The notes under the pieces are model-generated. The model worked only from the letters and a program-made list of their open reading frames with translations. It was not told where the DNA came from and did no database searches. The translations under genes and the position numbers were made by a program. From CBFCZU01 sp965602635 (GTDB lineage Bacteria; Planctomycetota; Phycisphaerae; SM23-33), in assembly GCA_965602635.1 (NCBI GenBank), contig CBFCZU010000020.1, positions 1 to 29,259 of the forward strand: a stretch of DNA of 29,259 nt. The letters are read 5' to 3'. Shown piece by piece: positions 22,879 through 29,259 of the stretch. Numbering within the stretch: position 1 is the first letter of the stretch; every line of letters starts with the position of its first letter.

Positions 22879-22889
22879 GTGCCTGGCAC
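22879..22889. repeat. Short palindrome GTGCCTGGCAC
   Basis: A perfect 5-base inverted repeat around one base, in the 150-base gap between divergent genes. Similar GGTGCCTGGCACC-type palindromes recur in many bacterial genomes; only one copy was noticed here. It may be a protein-binding site or a repeat remnant. Confidence 0.3.
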
Positions 22890-22929
22890 ATTGACGGGCG
22901 GTCGCGCCTTCGGCCACGAAGGCAGAAGG

Positions 22930-22958
22930 TTGCAGGGCCAGAGGCGGGTGAGTATGCT
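22930..22958 (+). promoter_or_regulatory. Sigma-70-type promoter for the nucleotide-sugar gene block
   Basis: TTGCAG (22930-22935) and TATGCT (22953-22958) are separated by 17 bases, with the ATG of the first epimerase 42 bases downstream. The hexamers match the consensus at four of six and four of six positions, with ideal spacing. Confidence 0.5.
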
Positions 22959-22999
22959 CTTGCGGTCCGAATCGGCTTTCCAGGAAAGGCTAGGCCTGC

Positions 23000-23983
23000 A
23001 TGAACGTCCTGATAACCGGCGGGGCTGGATTCATAGGCTCGCACCTGGCCGAAGCTCTGCTCGCTTCCGGCAGTGAGGTCACCGTGGTGGACGACCTGTC
23101 CACCGGCAGCATGGACAACATCCGCCACCTGCTGGGCCGGGAGGGCTTCCGGTTCGTCCGTGAGAGCGTGCGCAACCAGACGACCATGGCCGTGCTCGTC
23201 GATCGCTGCGACGTGGTGTATCACCTGGCGGCGGCCGTGGGAGTCCAGCTCATCGTGGACCGGCCCGTACACACCATCGAGACGAACATCCACGGCAGCG
23301 AAGTGGTGCTGAACCTGGCCAACAAGTTCGGCCGGAGAACCTTCGTCGCCTCCACCAGCGAGGTGTACGGCAAGAACACCAAGGTGCCCTTCAACGAGGA
23401 CGACGACTCGCTGCTCGGCTCGACGCGGTTCACGCGCTGGAGCTACGCCGCCAGCAAGATGGTCGATGAGTTCCTGGCGCTGGCCTACTACAACCAGTAC
23501 GCCCTGGAGTCGGTGATCGGGAGGCTCTTCAACACCATCGGCCCGCGGCAGACGGGCGCCTACGGGATGGTCGTGCCGCGCTTCGTGCGGGCGGCGCTGG
23601 CGGGAGAGCCGCTGGAGGTGTACGGCACGGGCCAGCAGACACGCTGCTTCTGCCACGTCGCCGACGTGGTCAGCGCCCTGCCGAAGCTGATGGAATGCGA
23701 TCAGGCCATCGGCCAGGTGGTCAACATCGGCACGACCGAGTCGTGCACCATCCAGGCCCTGGCCGAGAAGATCATCGCCATGACTGGCTCTTCGAGCGAG
23801 ATCCGCCGGCTCACCTACGAGCAGGCCTACGGCCGGCCGTTCGATGACATGCTCATACGCCAGCCGGACCTGACCAAGATCCGGCGGCTGATCGAATACG
23901 AACCAAGGTTCTCCCTGACCGATGCTCTGCAGTCAGTCATAGACTACGAGCGGGCGAGGGGAAACGCGTCGAACGACGAGTGA
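23000..23983 (+). CDS. NAD-dependent epimerase/dehydratase (UDP-glucuronate decarboxylase-like)
   Basis: A 327-residue extended short-chain dehydrogenase acting on nucleotide sugars. The N-terminal NAD-binding motif is ITGGAGFIGSHL, followed by VVDDLSTG. The catalytic set is S/T in ASTSEVYG plus Y149-x3-K153 (SYAASK). The C-terminal part has RLFNTIGPRQTGAYGMVVPRF and VYGTGQQTRCFCHVADVV, resembling UDP-xylose synthase and dTDP-glucose dehydratase relatives. Whether it decarboxylates, dehydrates or epimerises is not decided by visible residues. ATG 23000 has AGGAAAGG upstream. First gene of a four-gene plus-strand block, 67 bases before the second epimerase. Confidence 0.9.
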   Translation: MNVLITGGAGFIGSHLAEALLASGSEVTVVDDLSTGSMDNIRHLLGREGFRFVRESVRNQTTMAVLVDRCDVVYHLAAAVGVQLIVDRPVHTIETNIHGSEVVLNLANKFGRRTFVASTSEVYGKNTKVPFNEDDDSLLGSTRFTRWSYAASKMVDEFLALAYYNQYALESVIGRLFNTIGPRQTGAYGMVVPRFVRAALAGEPLEVYGTGQQTRCFCHVADVVSALPKLMECDQAIGQVVNIGTTESCTIQALAEKIIAMTGSSSEIRRLTYEQAYGRPFDDMLIRQPDLTKIRRLIEYEPRFSLTDALQSVIDYERARGNASNDE

Positions 23984-24050
23984 GCATTGACCGACGCCCC
24001 GGCGAGGCAATCGGCGGCGGTAGATTCCGTGGATAAGGAGAATTGGATAG

Positions 24051-24992
24051 ATGGCCAAGTATCTGGTCACCGGCGGAGCGGGGTTCATCGGCTGCAACCT
24101 GGTGCGGTACCTCCTGGACAAGGGCCAGGACGTCGTCGTGCTGGACAACTTCGCCACGGGCAAGCCCGAGAACATTGCCGACTTCAAGGACGCCGTGGCG
24201 TTCATCGAGGGCGACATCCGCGACCGCGAGACGATGGACCGCGCGGTGGGCGGCTGCGCGGCGATCTTCCACGAGGCGGCGTTGGGCTCGGTGCCGCGGA
24301 GCGTGGAGGACCCCGCCACCAGCCACGACGTGAACGTCAACGGCACGCTGACGCTGCTGGAGGCGGCCCGGGCGGCGGGCGTCAAGCGGGTGATCTTCGC
24401 CGCCAGCTCCTCGGCCTACGGGGACCGGGAAGAGTCGCCCAAGCACGAGGCGATGAGGCCCCTGCCGATCAGCCCCTACGCCGCCAGCAAGGTGGCGTGC
24501 GAGTGCTACCTTCAGGCGTACGCCGCCTGCTACGGGATGGAGACGCTGTCGCTGCGTTACTTCAACGTCTTCGGGCCCTACCAGGACCCCGAGGGGCCCT
24601 ACGCGGCGGTGATTCCGGCGTTCGTCGCCCGGCTGCTGCGCAAGCAGAAGCCCGTCGTCTTCGGCGACGGCGAGCAGAGCCGGGACTTCTGCTACATCGA
24701 TAACGTGTGCGAGGCGAACTGGCTGGCCGCCCGGGCCCCGGCCGAGGTCTGCGACGGGGCGGTGATGAACATCGCATGCAACCGCGCCACGTCCCTCAAC
24801 GAGATCCTCGACCAGCTCAAGGGGCTGATGAAAACCGAGATCGGCGCCGACTACACCGACACCAGGGCGGGGGACGTGAAGCACAGCCTGGCCGACGTCT
24901 CTCTGGCCAAGAAGCTCATCGGCTACGAACCCGAACTATTTTTCGCGCAGGGATTGGCAAAGGCTATAGACTGGTATACGGCCAATCTGTAG
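24051..24992 (+). CDS. UDP-sugar 4-epimerase of the WbpP/GalE type
   Basis: A 313-residue extended SDR protein. TGGAGFIGCNL binds NAD; the catalytic residues are in AASSSAYGD and Y143-x3-K147 (PYAASK). SLRYFNVFGPYQDPEGPYAAVIPAF is typical of WbpP-like UDP-N-acetylglucosamine 4-epimerases and related UDP-glucose epimerases. AAGGAG at 24035-24040 lies 10 bases before ATG 24051. Likely provides a UDP-hexose or UDP-HexNAc for surface glycans. Only about a third of residues match the neighbouring epimerase by eye, so the two are not a recent duplication. Confidence 0.9.
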   Translation: MAKYLVTGGAGFIGCNLVRYLLDKGQDVVVLDNFATGKPENIADFKDAVAFIEGDIRDRETMDRAVGGCAAIFHEAALGSVPRSVEDPATSHDVNVNGTLTLLEAARAAGVKRVIFAASSSAYGDREESPKHEAMRPLPISPYAASKVACECYLQAYAACYGMETLSLRYFNVFGPYQDPEGPYAAVIPAFVARLLRKQKPVVFGDGEQSRDFCYIDNVCEANWLAARAPAEVCDGAVMNIACNRATSLNEILDQLKGLMKTEIGADYTDTRAGDVKHSLADVSLAKKLIGYEPELFFAQGLAKAIDWYTANL

Positions 24993-25070
24993 CGCTGGGT
25001 CCGCAGGGCGGCCGACGGGGCCCTGCCAGGGAAAACTCCAAATCGGGACAGACAGATCGCCGGCAGAAAA

Positions 25071-26078
25071 TTGAACATCCTGTTTACCTGCGCCGGACGG
25101 CGAGTGGCCCTGCTGAGGGAGTTTCGCCGCGCCATGGCCGATCTGGAAGTCACGGGGAAGATCCTCGCGGCGGACGTGACCGACGCCTCGGCCGCGTTCA
25201 GGCGCGCCGACGTTGGCGTGCTCGTGCCGCATGTCGACACCGTCGAGTACATGCCGGCCCTGCTCGATGCATGCAAAGCCCACGACGTCGGCCTGCTGAT
25301 CCCCGTTACGGACATCGACATTCGCGCCCTCAGCCGGCATCGCCAGAAGTTAGCGGACGTCGGCTGCAAGGTGATGGTCGGCCCGCCCGAGACCATCCTC
25401 AAGTGCCGCGACAAGGTGATGACCAACGAGCTGCTCGCCGCACTGGCCCTGCCCGCTATCCGCACGTTCACGCTGGCTCAGTTCAAGGCCGATCCGTTCT
25501 TCCCGTGCTTCGTCAAGCCGATCCGCGGCTCGGCGGGCGAGGGCGCCGGCGTGCTGCACTCCGAGGCCGAGCTGGCCGTCCACCTGGCCACTTACGGCGA
25601 GCTGATGCTGGTGCAGGACTACGTGCCCGGGGCCGAGTACACCCTCGACATCTACCGCTCCGGCGACGGGGCCGTCCGCTGCGTGGTGCCCCGCCAGAGG
25701 CTCGCCATCCGCACCGGCGAGGTGGAGAAGGGCCTGACCGTCCACGACGAGGAGCTCATCGCCGCGGGCGTCAGGCTGGGCGAGGCGCTGGACGGCATCT
25801 GGGGCGTCATCAACGCCCAATGCCGGCGCCCCCCGGGCGAGAAGGCGCATTTCTTCGAGGTCAACCCGCGCTTCGGCGGCGGGTGTCCGCTGGCGATCGC
25901 CGCCGGGGCCGACCTGCCGCGCTACACCCTCGAAGAGGCGCTGGGGCTGCCGATCTCCGCGGAGCTGGGCAAGTTCAAGGCTAACCTGCTGATGCTGCGG
26001 TACGACGAGGCGGTCTTCGTCGAGGCGGACGATCCGACCTCGCTGCCGGGCTTCGACACGCCGCAGGAAAGAAGGTAG
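25071..26078 (+). CDS. ATP-grasp family protein (carbamoyl-phosphate-synthase large-subunit-like)
   Basis: A 335-residue ATP-grasp ligase. The opening NILFTCAGRRVALLREF is characteristic of a family found in polysaccharide and natural-product loci, so TTG 25071 is taken as the start although no clear Shine-Dalgarno is visible; an ATG-initiated form would lose this motif. An N-terminal pre-ATP-grasp domain (about 1-105) is followed by PPETILKCRDKVMTNELL, CFVKPIRGSAGEGAGV (lysine and glycine-rich loop) and FFEVNPRFGGGCPLAI with the Mg-binding Glu and Asn. It joins an acid to an amine or similar nucleophile at ATP cost; the substrate is unknown. 9 bases before the HAD gene, a recurrent partnership. 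Confidence 0.88.
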   Translation: MNILFTCAGRRVALLREFRRAMADLEVTGKILAADVTDASAAFRRADVGVLVPHVDTVEYMPALLDACKAHDVGLLIPVTDIDIRALSRHRQKLADVGCKVMVGPPETILKCRDKVMTNELLAALALPAIRTFTLAQFKADPFFPCFVKPIRGSAGEGAGVLHSEAELAVHLATYGELMLVQDYVPGAEYTLDIYRSGDGAVRCVVPRQRLAIRTGEVEKGLTVHDEELIAAGVRLGEALDGIWGVINAQCRRPPGEKAHFFEVNPRFGGGCPLAIAAGADLPRYTLEEALGLPISAELGKFKANLLMLRYDEAVFVEADDPTSLPGFDTPQERR

Positions 26079-26087
26079 CACCGGCCG

Positions 26088-26795
26088 ATGGCACCCGCCA
26101 GGCGACGCATCCGCGCCGTTGTCTTCGACCTGGACGACACGCTTTACCTCGAGCGCCACTACGTCCGCAGCGGCTTCTCGGCCGTGGGTGAGTTCCTCCG
26201 CCAGAAACTCGGCGGCGCGACCGGGCGGGAGCCGCTGGAGGATTGGATGTGGCGGCGGTTCCTGGCCGGGCGGCGGAGCAACATGTTCGACGCCCTCAGC
26301 CGGCGCTTCGCCCTGGGCCTGGGGCGCCGCGGGGTCGCCGAGCTGGTGGAGGTGTATCGCGGCCACCGCCCCGCCATCCGGCCGTGCCGGGGCGTCGAGG
26401 ACCTGCTGGCCGAGCTGCGCCGCAGCCGCCTCCGCCTGGGGCTGCTCACCGACGGCTTCCTGCCCGCCCAGCGGCTCAAGCTCCGGGCCCTGGCGCTGGA
26501 GCGGCACTTCCACGCCGTGGTCTTCACCGAGCGACTCGGGCGCGACGCCTGGAAGCCCTCGCCGCGCGGCTTCGAGCTGGCCCGCACGAAGCTCTCCGTC
26601 CCCCACGCCGCATGCGCCTACGTCGCCGACAACCCGGCGAAGGACTTCCTCGCGCCCAACCGCCTCGGCTGGCTGACGGTCCAGTGGCGGCGGCGCGGGC
26701 AGGTCCACGCCCGCAACGCACCCCCCGCCGCCGGCCGGCCGAAGAGGGTCGTCCGATCCGGGCCGGAGCTTCTCCGACTCCTCCGCACTATCTAG
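26088..26795 (+). CDS. HAD-superfamily hydrolase
   Basis: A 235-residue HAD phosphatase-type protein. Motif I is D14-L-D16-D-T (VVFDLDDTLYL), motif II is in GLLTDG, the conserved Lys in DAWKPSPRGFELA, and motif IV is YVADNPAKDF. A helical cap (about residues 25-95) lies between motifs I and II. ATG 26088 follows the ATP-grasp stop by 9 bases, with AAGG just before that stop serving as the likely ribosome site. Together with the ATP-grasp gene and the two epimerases it may form a pathway for a modified sugar or surface component; the substrate is unknown. The Arg-rich C-terminus is not conserved-looking. Its stop lies at the start of the hairpin at 26794. Confidence 0.88.
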   Translation: MAPARRRIRAVVFDLDDTLYLERHYVRSGFSAVGEFLRQKLGGATGREPLEDWMWRRFLAGRRSNMFDALSRRFALGLGRRGVAELVEVYRGHRPAIRPCRGVEDLLAELRRSRLRLGLLTDGFLPAQRLKLRALALERHFHAVVFTERLGRDAWKPSPRGFELARTKLSVPHAACAYVADNPAKDFLAPNRLGWLTVQWRRRGQVHARNAPPAAGRPKRVVRSGPELLRLLRTI

Positions 26796-26839
26796 CCCGG
26801 ATGTCGCACGATGCCCGTGCAACATCCGCCCTCCGGGCT
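26794..26839. repeat. Large imperfect hairpin, REP-like, between convergent genes
   Basis: Nested inverted repeats: AGCCC (26794-26798) with GGGCT (26835-26839), GGATGT with ACATCC, and GCACG with CGTGC around the loop ATGCC. One C/A mismatch and a 7-base bulge interrupt the stem. It begins at the HAD stop codon. It looks like a repetitive extragenic palindrome or a terminator without T-run; copy number cannot be judged from this window. Confidence 0.5.
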
Positions 26840-26846
26840 TCGACGC

Positions 26847-26864
26847 GAGCGACTTACGTCGCTC
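26847..26864. terminator. Hairpin between HAD and UroD-like genes, possible bidirectional terminator
   Basis: GAGCGAC-TTAC-GTCGCTC, a perfect 7-base stem with a 4-base loop, followed on the plus strand by TTGCTC. It separates two convergent genes and lies 4 bases from the minus-strand stop at 26869. No long T-run on either side, so intrinsic termination would be partial. Confidence 0.45.
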
Positions 26865-26868
26865 TTGC

Positions 26869-28017
26869 TCAGGGCTGGCCCACCTTGTCCCGCAGCTTCA
26901 CGAACTCGTCCAGCATGGCCATGAAGTTCTCGTACTTCGTCCCGAACGCAACCGAGTGGCTCGGCCCGAGGATGAACCCGCCGCCCGGCGCGCCGCGCTC
27001 CATTGCCCTGCGGACGTCGGCGCGGACGTCCTCGGCGCTGCCCAGGATGAGCTTCTCCACACCCACGCCGCCCCAGAAGCACATCCTGTCGCCGAACATC
27101 TCCTTCAGCCGCCCCACCTCCATGCCGGCGTTGGTCTGGAGCGACTGGTAGCAGTCCACGCCCGCGTCGATGAACATCTCCATCAGCGGAATGTTGTTGC
27201 CGCAGTTGTGGAAAATGAGCTGGTCGCGGTGCCGCTTGACCTGCCGGGCGCGGGTCTTGAAATACGGCAGCCCCATGCTGCGGAACATCTCCGGCGATAT
27301 CAGCGGCCCGTTGGTCCCGGCCATGTCGAAGTCGAACATCACCCCCGCCGAGCCGGGGCGGATGTTGGACTCGTCCAGCCGGGCCTGGTGCTCGACGAGT
27401 TGGCGGGCGGCGGCGGCGATCACATCCGGCGCCAGGGCGTACATCATCAGCCCGTTCTCCATGCCGCCCAGCAGCACCAGCGCCACCACCGGGGCGAAAC
27501 TGGGTATGTACCGCTCCTCGCCCAGCTCGGCCAGCAGGTGATCGACCGCCTCGAAGCACGACTCGTCCGGCGGCCGGGCATCGAGCGGCTCGGCGAAGTC
27601 CTCCACCGTGTAGTCGGTCTTCACCCCGCCGGGGACGTGTATGCACTGGATCTCGTTGGTCTGGTAGGCGACCTTGTGCACCCGGCCGTCGCCCGTCTGC
27701 CACTTGTCGTCGTCGATCTGCTCGGCGCCGATTGGCTCGTAGTCGGCCGGCGGCAGGACGCACGCCTCCTTGGGCAGGATGATGTCCGCGCAGTCGATCT
27801 TGCGGTAGAACTCGACGGCGTCGGCCTTGAGGCTTTCGGCCACCTCGTCGCGCCGCCCCTGCCAGAGGGCGATCTGCATCTCGATCTTGTTGCGGACGTA
27901 GGTCTTCCGGCCGATGACCTTCTCGACCGTGTCGTAATCGACCGCGTAGAAGCCCAGGGGGACCTTGTCCACGCTCTGGCGGTTAATGGCCGCGGTGACG
28001 CGCTGCTTGGAGTTCAT
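26869..28017 (-). CDS. UroD/MtaA-superfamily protein with zinc-type His-x-Cys motif
   Basis: A 382-residue uroporphyrinogen-decarboxylase-superfamily protein. It keeps H270-N-C272 (IFHNCGNN), the position of the zinc ligands in corrinoid methyltransferases such as MtaA and MtbA, and GGGFILGPSHSV near the C-terminus. Classical UroD residues for haem synthesis (the N-terminal RQAGR motif) are absent, so haem biosynthesis is unlikely. ATG 28017 lies 18 bases after the glycosyltransferase stop, with no strong Shine-Dalgarno. Methyl transfer to or from a corrinoid or thiol is the family-based guess; many Planctomycetota and Lentisphaerota members of this group have no known substrate. It differs from the UroD-like protein at 10872, which lacks the Cys. 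Confidence 0.85.
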   Translation of the reverse strand: MNSKQRVTAAINRQSVDKVPLGFYAVDYDTVEKVIGRKTYVRNKIEMQIALWQGRRDEVAESLKADAVEFYRKIDCADIILPKEACVLPPADYEPIGAEQIDDDKWQTGDGRVHKVAYQTNEIQCIHVPGGVKTDYTVEDFAEPLDARPPDESCFEAVDHLLAELGEERYIPSFAPVVALVLLGGMENGLMMYALAPDVIAAAARQLVEHQARLDESNIRPGSAGVMFDFDMAGTNGPLISPEMFRSMGLPYFKTRARQVKRHRDQLIFHNCGNNIPLMEMFIDAGVDCYQSLQTNAGMEVGRLKEMFGDRMCFWGGVGVEKLILGSAEDVRADVRRAMERGAPGGGFILGPSHSVAFGTKYENFMAMLDEFVKLRDKVGQP

Positions 28018-28035
28018 CGGATGTATCCGGGGGGA

Positions 28036-29073
28036 TCAGGTGAACAATCGTATCCTGCTCGGCTCGGGCTTGCGTTCCTGTGGCGTGGGCGCTCGCTCGG
28101 CGGGGGCCGTCTCCTCCGACTCGAACCCCACAGCCTCGCGGACGACGTAGATCGGGCGGTCCTTCGCCTCCTCGTAGATTCGCCCGACGTACTCTCCCAT
28201 GACGCCGACGGCCGTCAGTTGGAGTCCCGTCAACCCGATGGCGAGCATGACCAGGTTGGCGACCAGCGCGCCGCCGGCGAACGGCCAGACGATCAGGGCG
28301 ACCAGCGCGTACAGCAGCGCCACCGCCGCCATGCTGCCACCGGCCAGGCTTATCAGCCGCAGCGGGGCGACCGAGAAATTGAACAGCCCCGCCGAGCCCA
28401 TCCTGGCCAGCTTCCGCAGCGTGTAGCTGGGCTCGCCGCCGAGCCGGGGCCCGACCTCGTATTCGACCGCCGTCTGGCGGAAGCCCATCCACCGCACCAG
28501 CCCGCGGAGGAAGCGGCACTTCTCGCGCGCCCGCCGCACGGCCCGGACCACCTTGCGGTCCAGCAGCCGGAAGTCGGCCTGGTCGGCAACCGACATGCCC
28601 GACATCCACGAGATCAGCCGGTACACCGCCTTCACCGCCAGCCGGCGGGGCAGCGAGACGTCCGCCGTGTTGGCCTTGACCGTGTACACCACCTCGTAGC
28701 CCTGCCGCCACTTGGCGACGAGCTCGCCGATGACGTCGGGCGGGTGCTGACCGTCGGCGTCCAGGGTTATCACCGCCGCCCCGGTGGCGTAGTCATAGCC
28801 GGCGGTAATGGCCTCCTGGTGGCCGAAGTTCCGCGAGAACGAGACGTACTTGACGCGGTCGTTGTCCTCGCGGAGCCGTTGAACGACCTCCAGCGAGTCG
28901 TCCGTCGAGCCGTCGTCAACGAAGATCACCTCGTAGGGCTCGCCGAGCTTGTCGGCCTCGGCCCGGAGCTGCGAGTAGAACGACGGCAGCACCTCCGTCT
29001 CGTTGTGGACGGGCGCGATGAAGCTGAAGGTGACGGCCCCGGCGTCCCGGGATTCGCTATTGGGCGTATCCAT
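28036..29073 (-). CDS. GT2 glycosyltransferase, dolichol-phosphate-mannose-synthase/GtrB type
   Basis: A 345-residue family 2 glycosyltransferase that probably transfers a sugar to a polyprenyl phosphate on the inner membrane face. The GT-A core has FIAPVHNE, VIFVDDGSTDDSL, YVSFSRNFGHQEAITAGYDY and the metal-binding TLDADGQHPP. Acceptor-region residues ADFRLLDRKVV are typical of the DPM1/GtrB group. Two C-terminal membrane helices follow (LAGGSMAAVALLYALVALIVW and VMLAIGLTGLQLTAVGVMGEY), then EYVGRIYEEAKDRPIYVV and a proline-rich tail. ATG 29073 with GGAG five bases upstream is preferred over the upstream in-frame codon at 29136. Followed after 18 bases by the UroD-like gene. Confidence 0.93.
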   Translation of the reverse strand: MDTPNSESRDAGAVTFSFIAPVHNETEVLPSFYSQLRAEADKLGEPYEVIFVDDGSTDDSLEVVQRLREDNDRVKYVSFSRNFGHQEAITAGYDYATGAAVITLDADGQHPPDVIGELVAKWRQGYEVVYTVKANTADVSLPRRLAVKAVYRLISWMSGMSVADQADFRLLDRKVVRAVRRAREKCRFLRGLVRWMGFRQTAVEYEVGPRLGGEPSYTLRKLARMGSAGLFNFSVAPLRLISLAGGSMAAVALLYALVALIVWPFAGGALVANLVMLAIGLTGLQLTAVGVMGEYVGRIYEEAKDRPIYVVREAVGFESEETAPAERAPTPQERKPEPSRIRLFT

Positions 29074-29100
29074 GTTGTCTCCAGCCGATCCTCGGCTATC

Positions 29101-29128
29101 AGCGTAGCGGATGGGGCGGATTTGTAAA
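29101..29128 (-). promoter_or_regulatory. Possible promoter of the glycosyltransferase gene
   Basis: Minus-strand TTTACA (29123-29128) and TACGCT (29101-29106) are 16 bases apart, 28 bases upstream of the ATG. The -35 is good, the -10 weak. Confidence 0.35.
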
Positions 29129-29200
29129 GGCCCCACCGCCGGGCAACTGGCCCGGGCGTTTTGGGGCGATCCGGCCCCCCCGCGCCACGCTGGAACCGGT

Positions 29201-29259
29201 CGGGATCCCGATGGATCGGGACGGAACAGAACGGAAAGAAACGGAAAACTCCGGAACGA
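29201..29259. repeat. Palindromes and ACGGAA microrepeat at window end
   Basis: CGGGATCCCG (29201-29210) is a perfect palindrome overlapping TCCCGAT-GG-ATCGGGA (29206-29221). It is followed by three spaced copies of ACGGAA up to about 29250, a purine-rich stretch unlike the surrounding GC-rich DNA. No gene is visible here; the stretch is cut by the window edge. Confidence 0.4.

Noticed and set aside
22850..23656. Minus-strand extension of the zinc-ribbon frame opposite the epimerase
   Set aside because: It is the antisense of the epimerase and lacks domain features; the gene is taken to start at ATG 22849.
23000..24992. Recent tandem duplication of the two epimerases
   Set aside because: Only family-level motifs are shared; the remaining sequence is too different.
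1..29259. CRISPR arrays, tRNA/rRNA genes, transposases or phage genes
   Set aside because: No regularly spaced repeats, cloverleaf-like segments or transposase/integrase motifs were seen on either strand.

Overview
The window is a high-GC, gene-dense bacterial chromosome fragment. No single gene fixes the taxon. A SecD-SecF fusion carrying EF-hand loops, uroporphyrinogen-decarboxylase-like and Gfo/Idh/MocA proteins and a GAF kinase with a stand-alone receiver together suggest a Planctomycetota-like lineage, perhaps Phycisphaerae. This is inference from gene content; an anaerobic, hydrogen-using lifestyle is better supported than the phylum.

Region 1 (1-9009, + strand) encodes the methyl branch of the tetrahydrofolate (THF) Wood-Ljungdahl pathway with a [NiFe] hydrogenase embedded in it. 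The order is fhs (5' truncated), hydrogenase small subunit, metV1, metF1, hydrogenase large subunit, hydrogenase maturation protease, metV2, metF2, folD. Short gaps and ATGA overlaps indicate one operon. The two hydrogenase structural genes are separated by a MetV-MetF module, and a second MetV-MetF module follows the protease. The hydrogenase is of the group 1/2 sequence type but has no Tat signal peptide, so it should be cytoplasmic. There is no HdrABC, MvhD or RnfC here, the partners known from other acetogen MetVF systems. The simplest reading is a hydrogenase feeding electrons from H2 directly to methylene-THF reductase. This is the strongest candidate for an undescribed system. The FolD has substitutions at all three catalytic positions of the bifunctional enzyme and may be a dehydrogenase only.

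Region 2 (9129-13118, + strand) holds a GAF-domain histidine kinase, a receiver-only response regulator, a UroD/MtaA-like protein and a Gfo/Idh/MocA oxidoreductase. It probably starts at its own promoter and may sense or regulate the C1 module.

Region 3 (13294-22849, - strand) is housekeeping: flavodoxin, DprA, the translocon accessory set yajC - small exported protein - secDF, an EF-G-like GTPase, and a membrane-anchored zinc-ribbon protein.

Region 4 (23000-26795, + strand) is a nucleotide-sugar/surface-polysaccharide style block: two NAD-dependent epimerases, an ATP-grasp protein and a HAD hydrolase. It ends in strong hairpins facing a convergent pair on the - strand (26869-29073): a GT2 glycosyltransferase followed by a second UroD-like protein that, unlike the first, keeps the His-x-Cys zinc motif.

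No rRNA, tRNA, CRISPR array, insertion sequence or phage gene was seen. No gene-free gap exceeds 300 bases.
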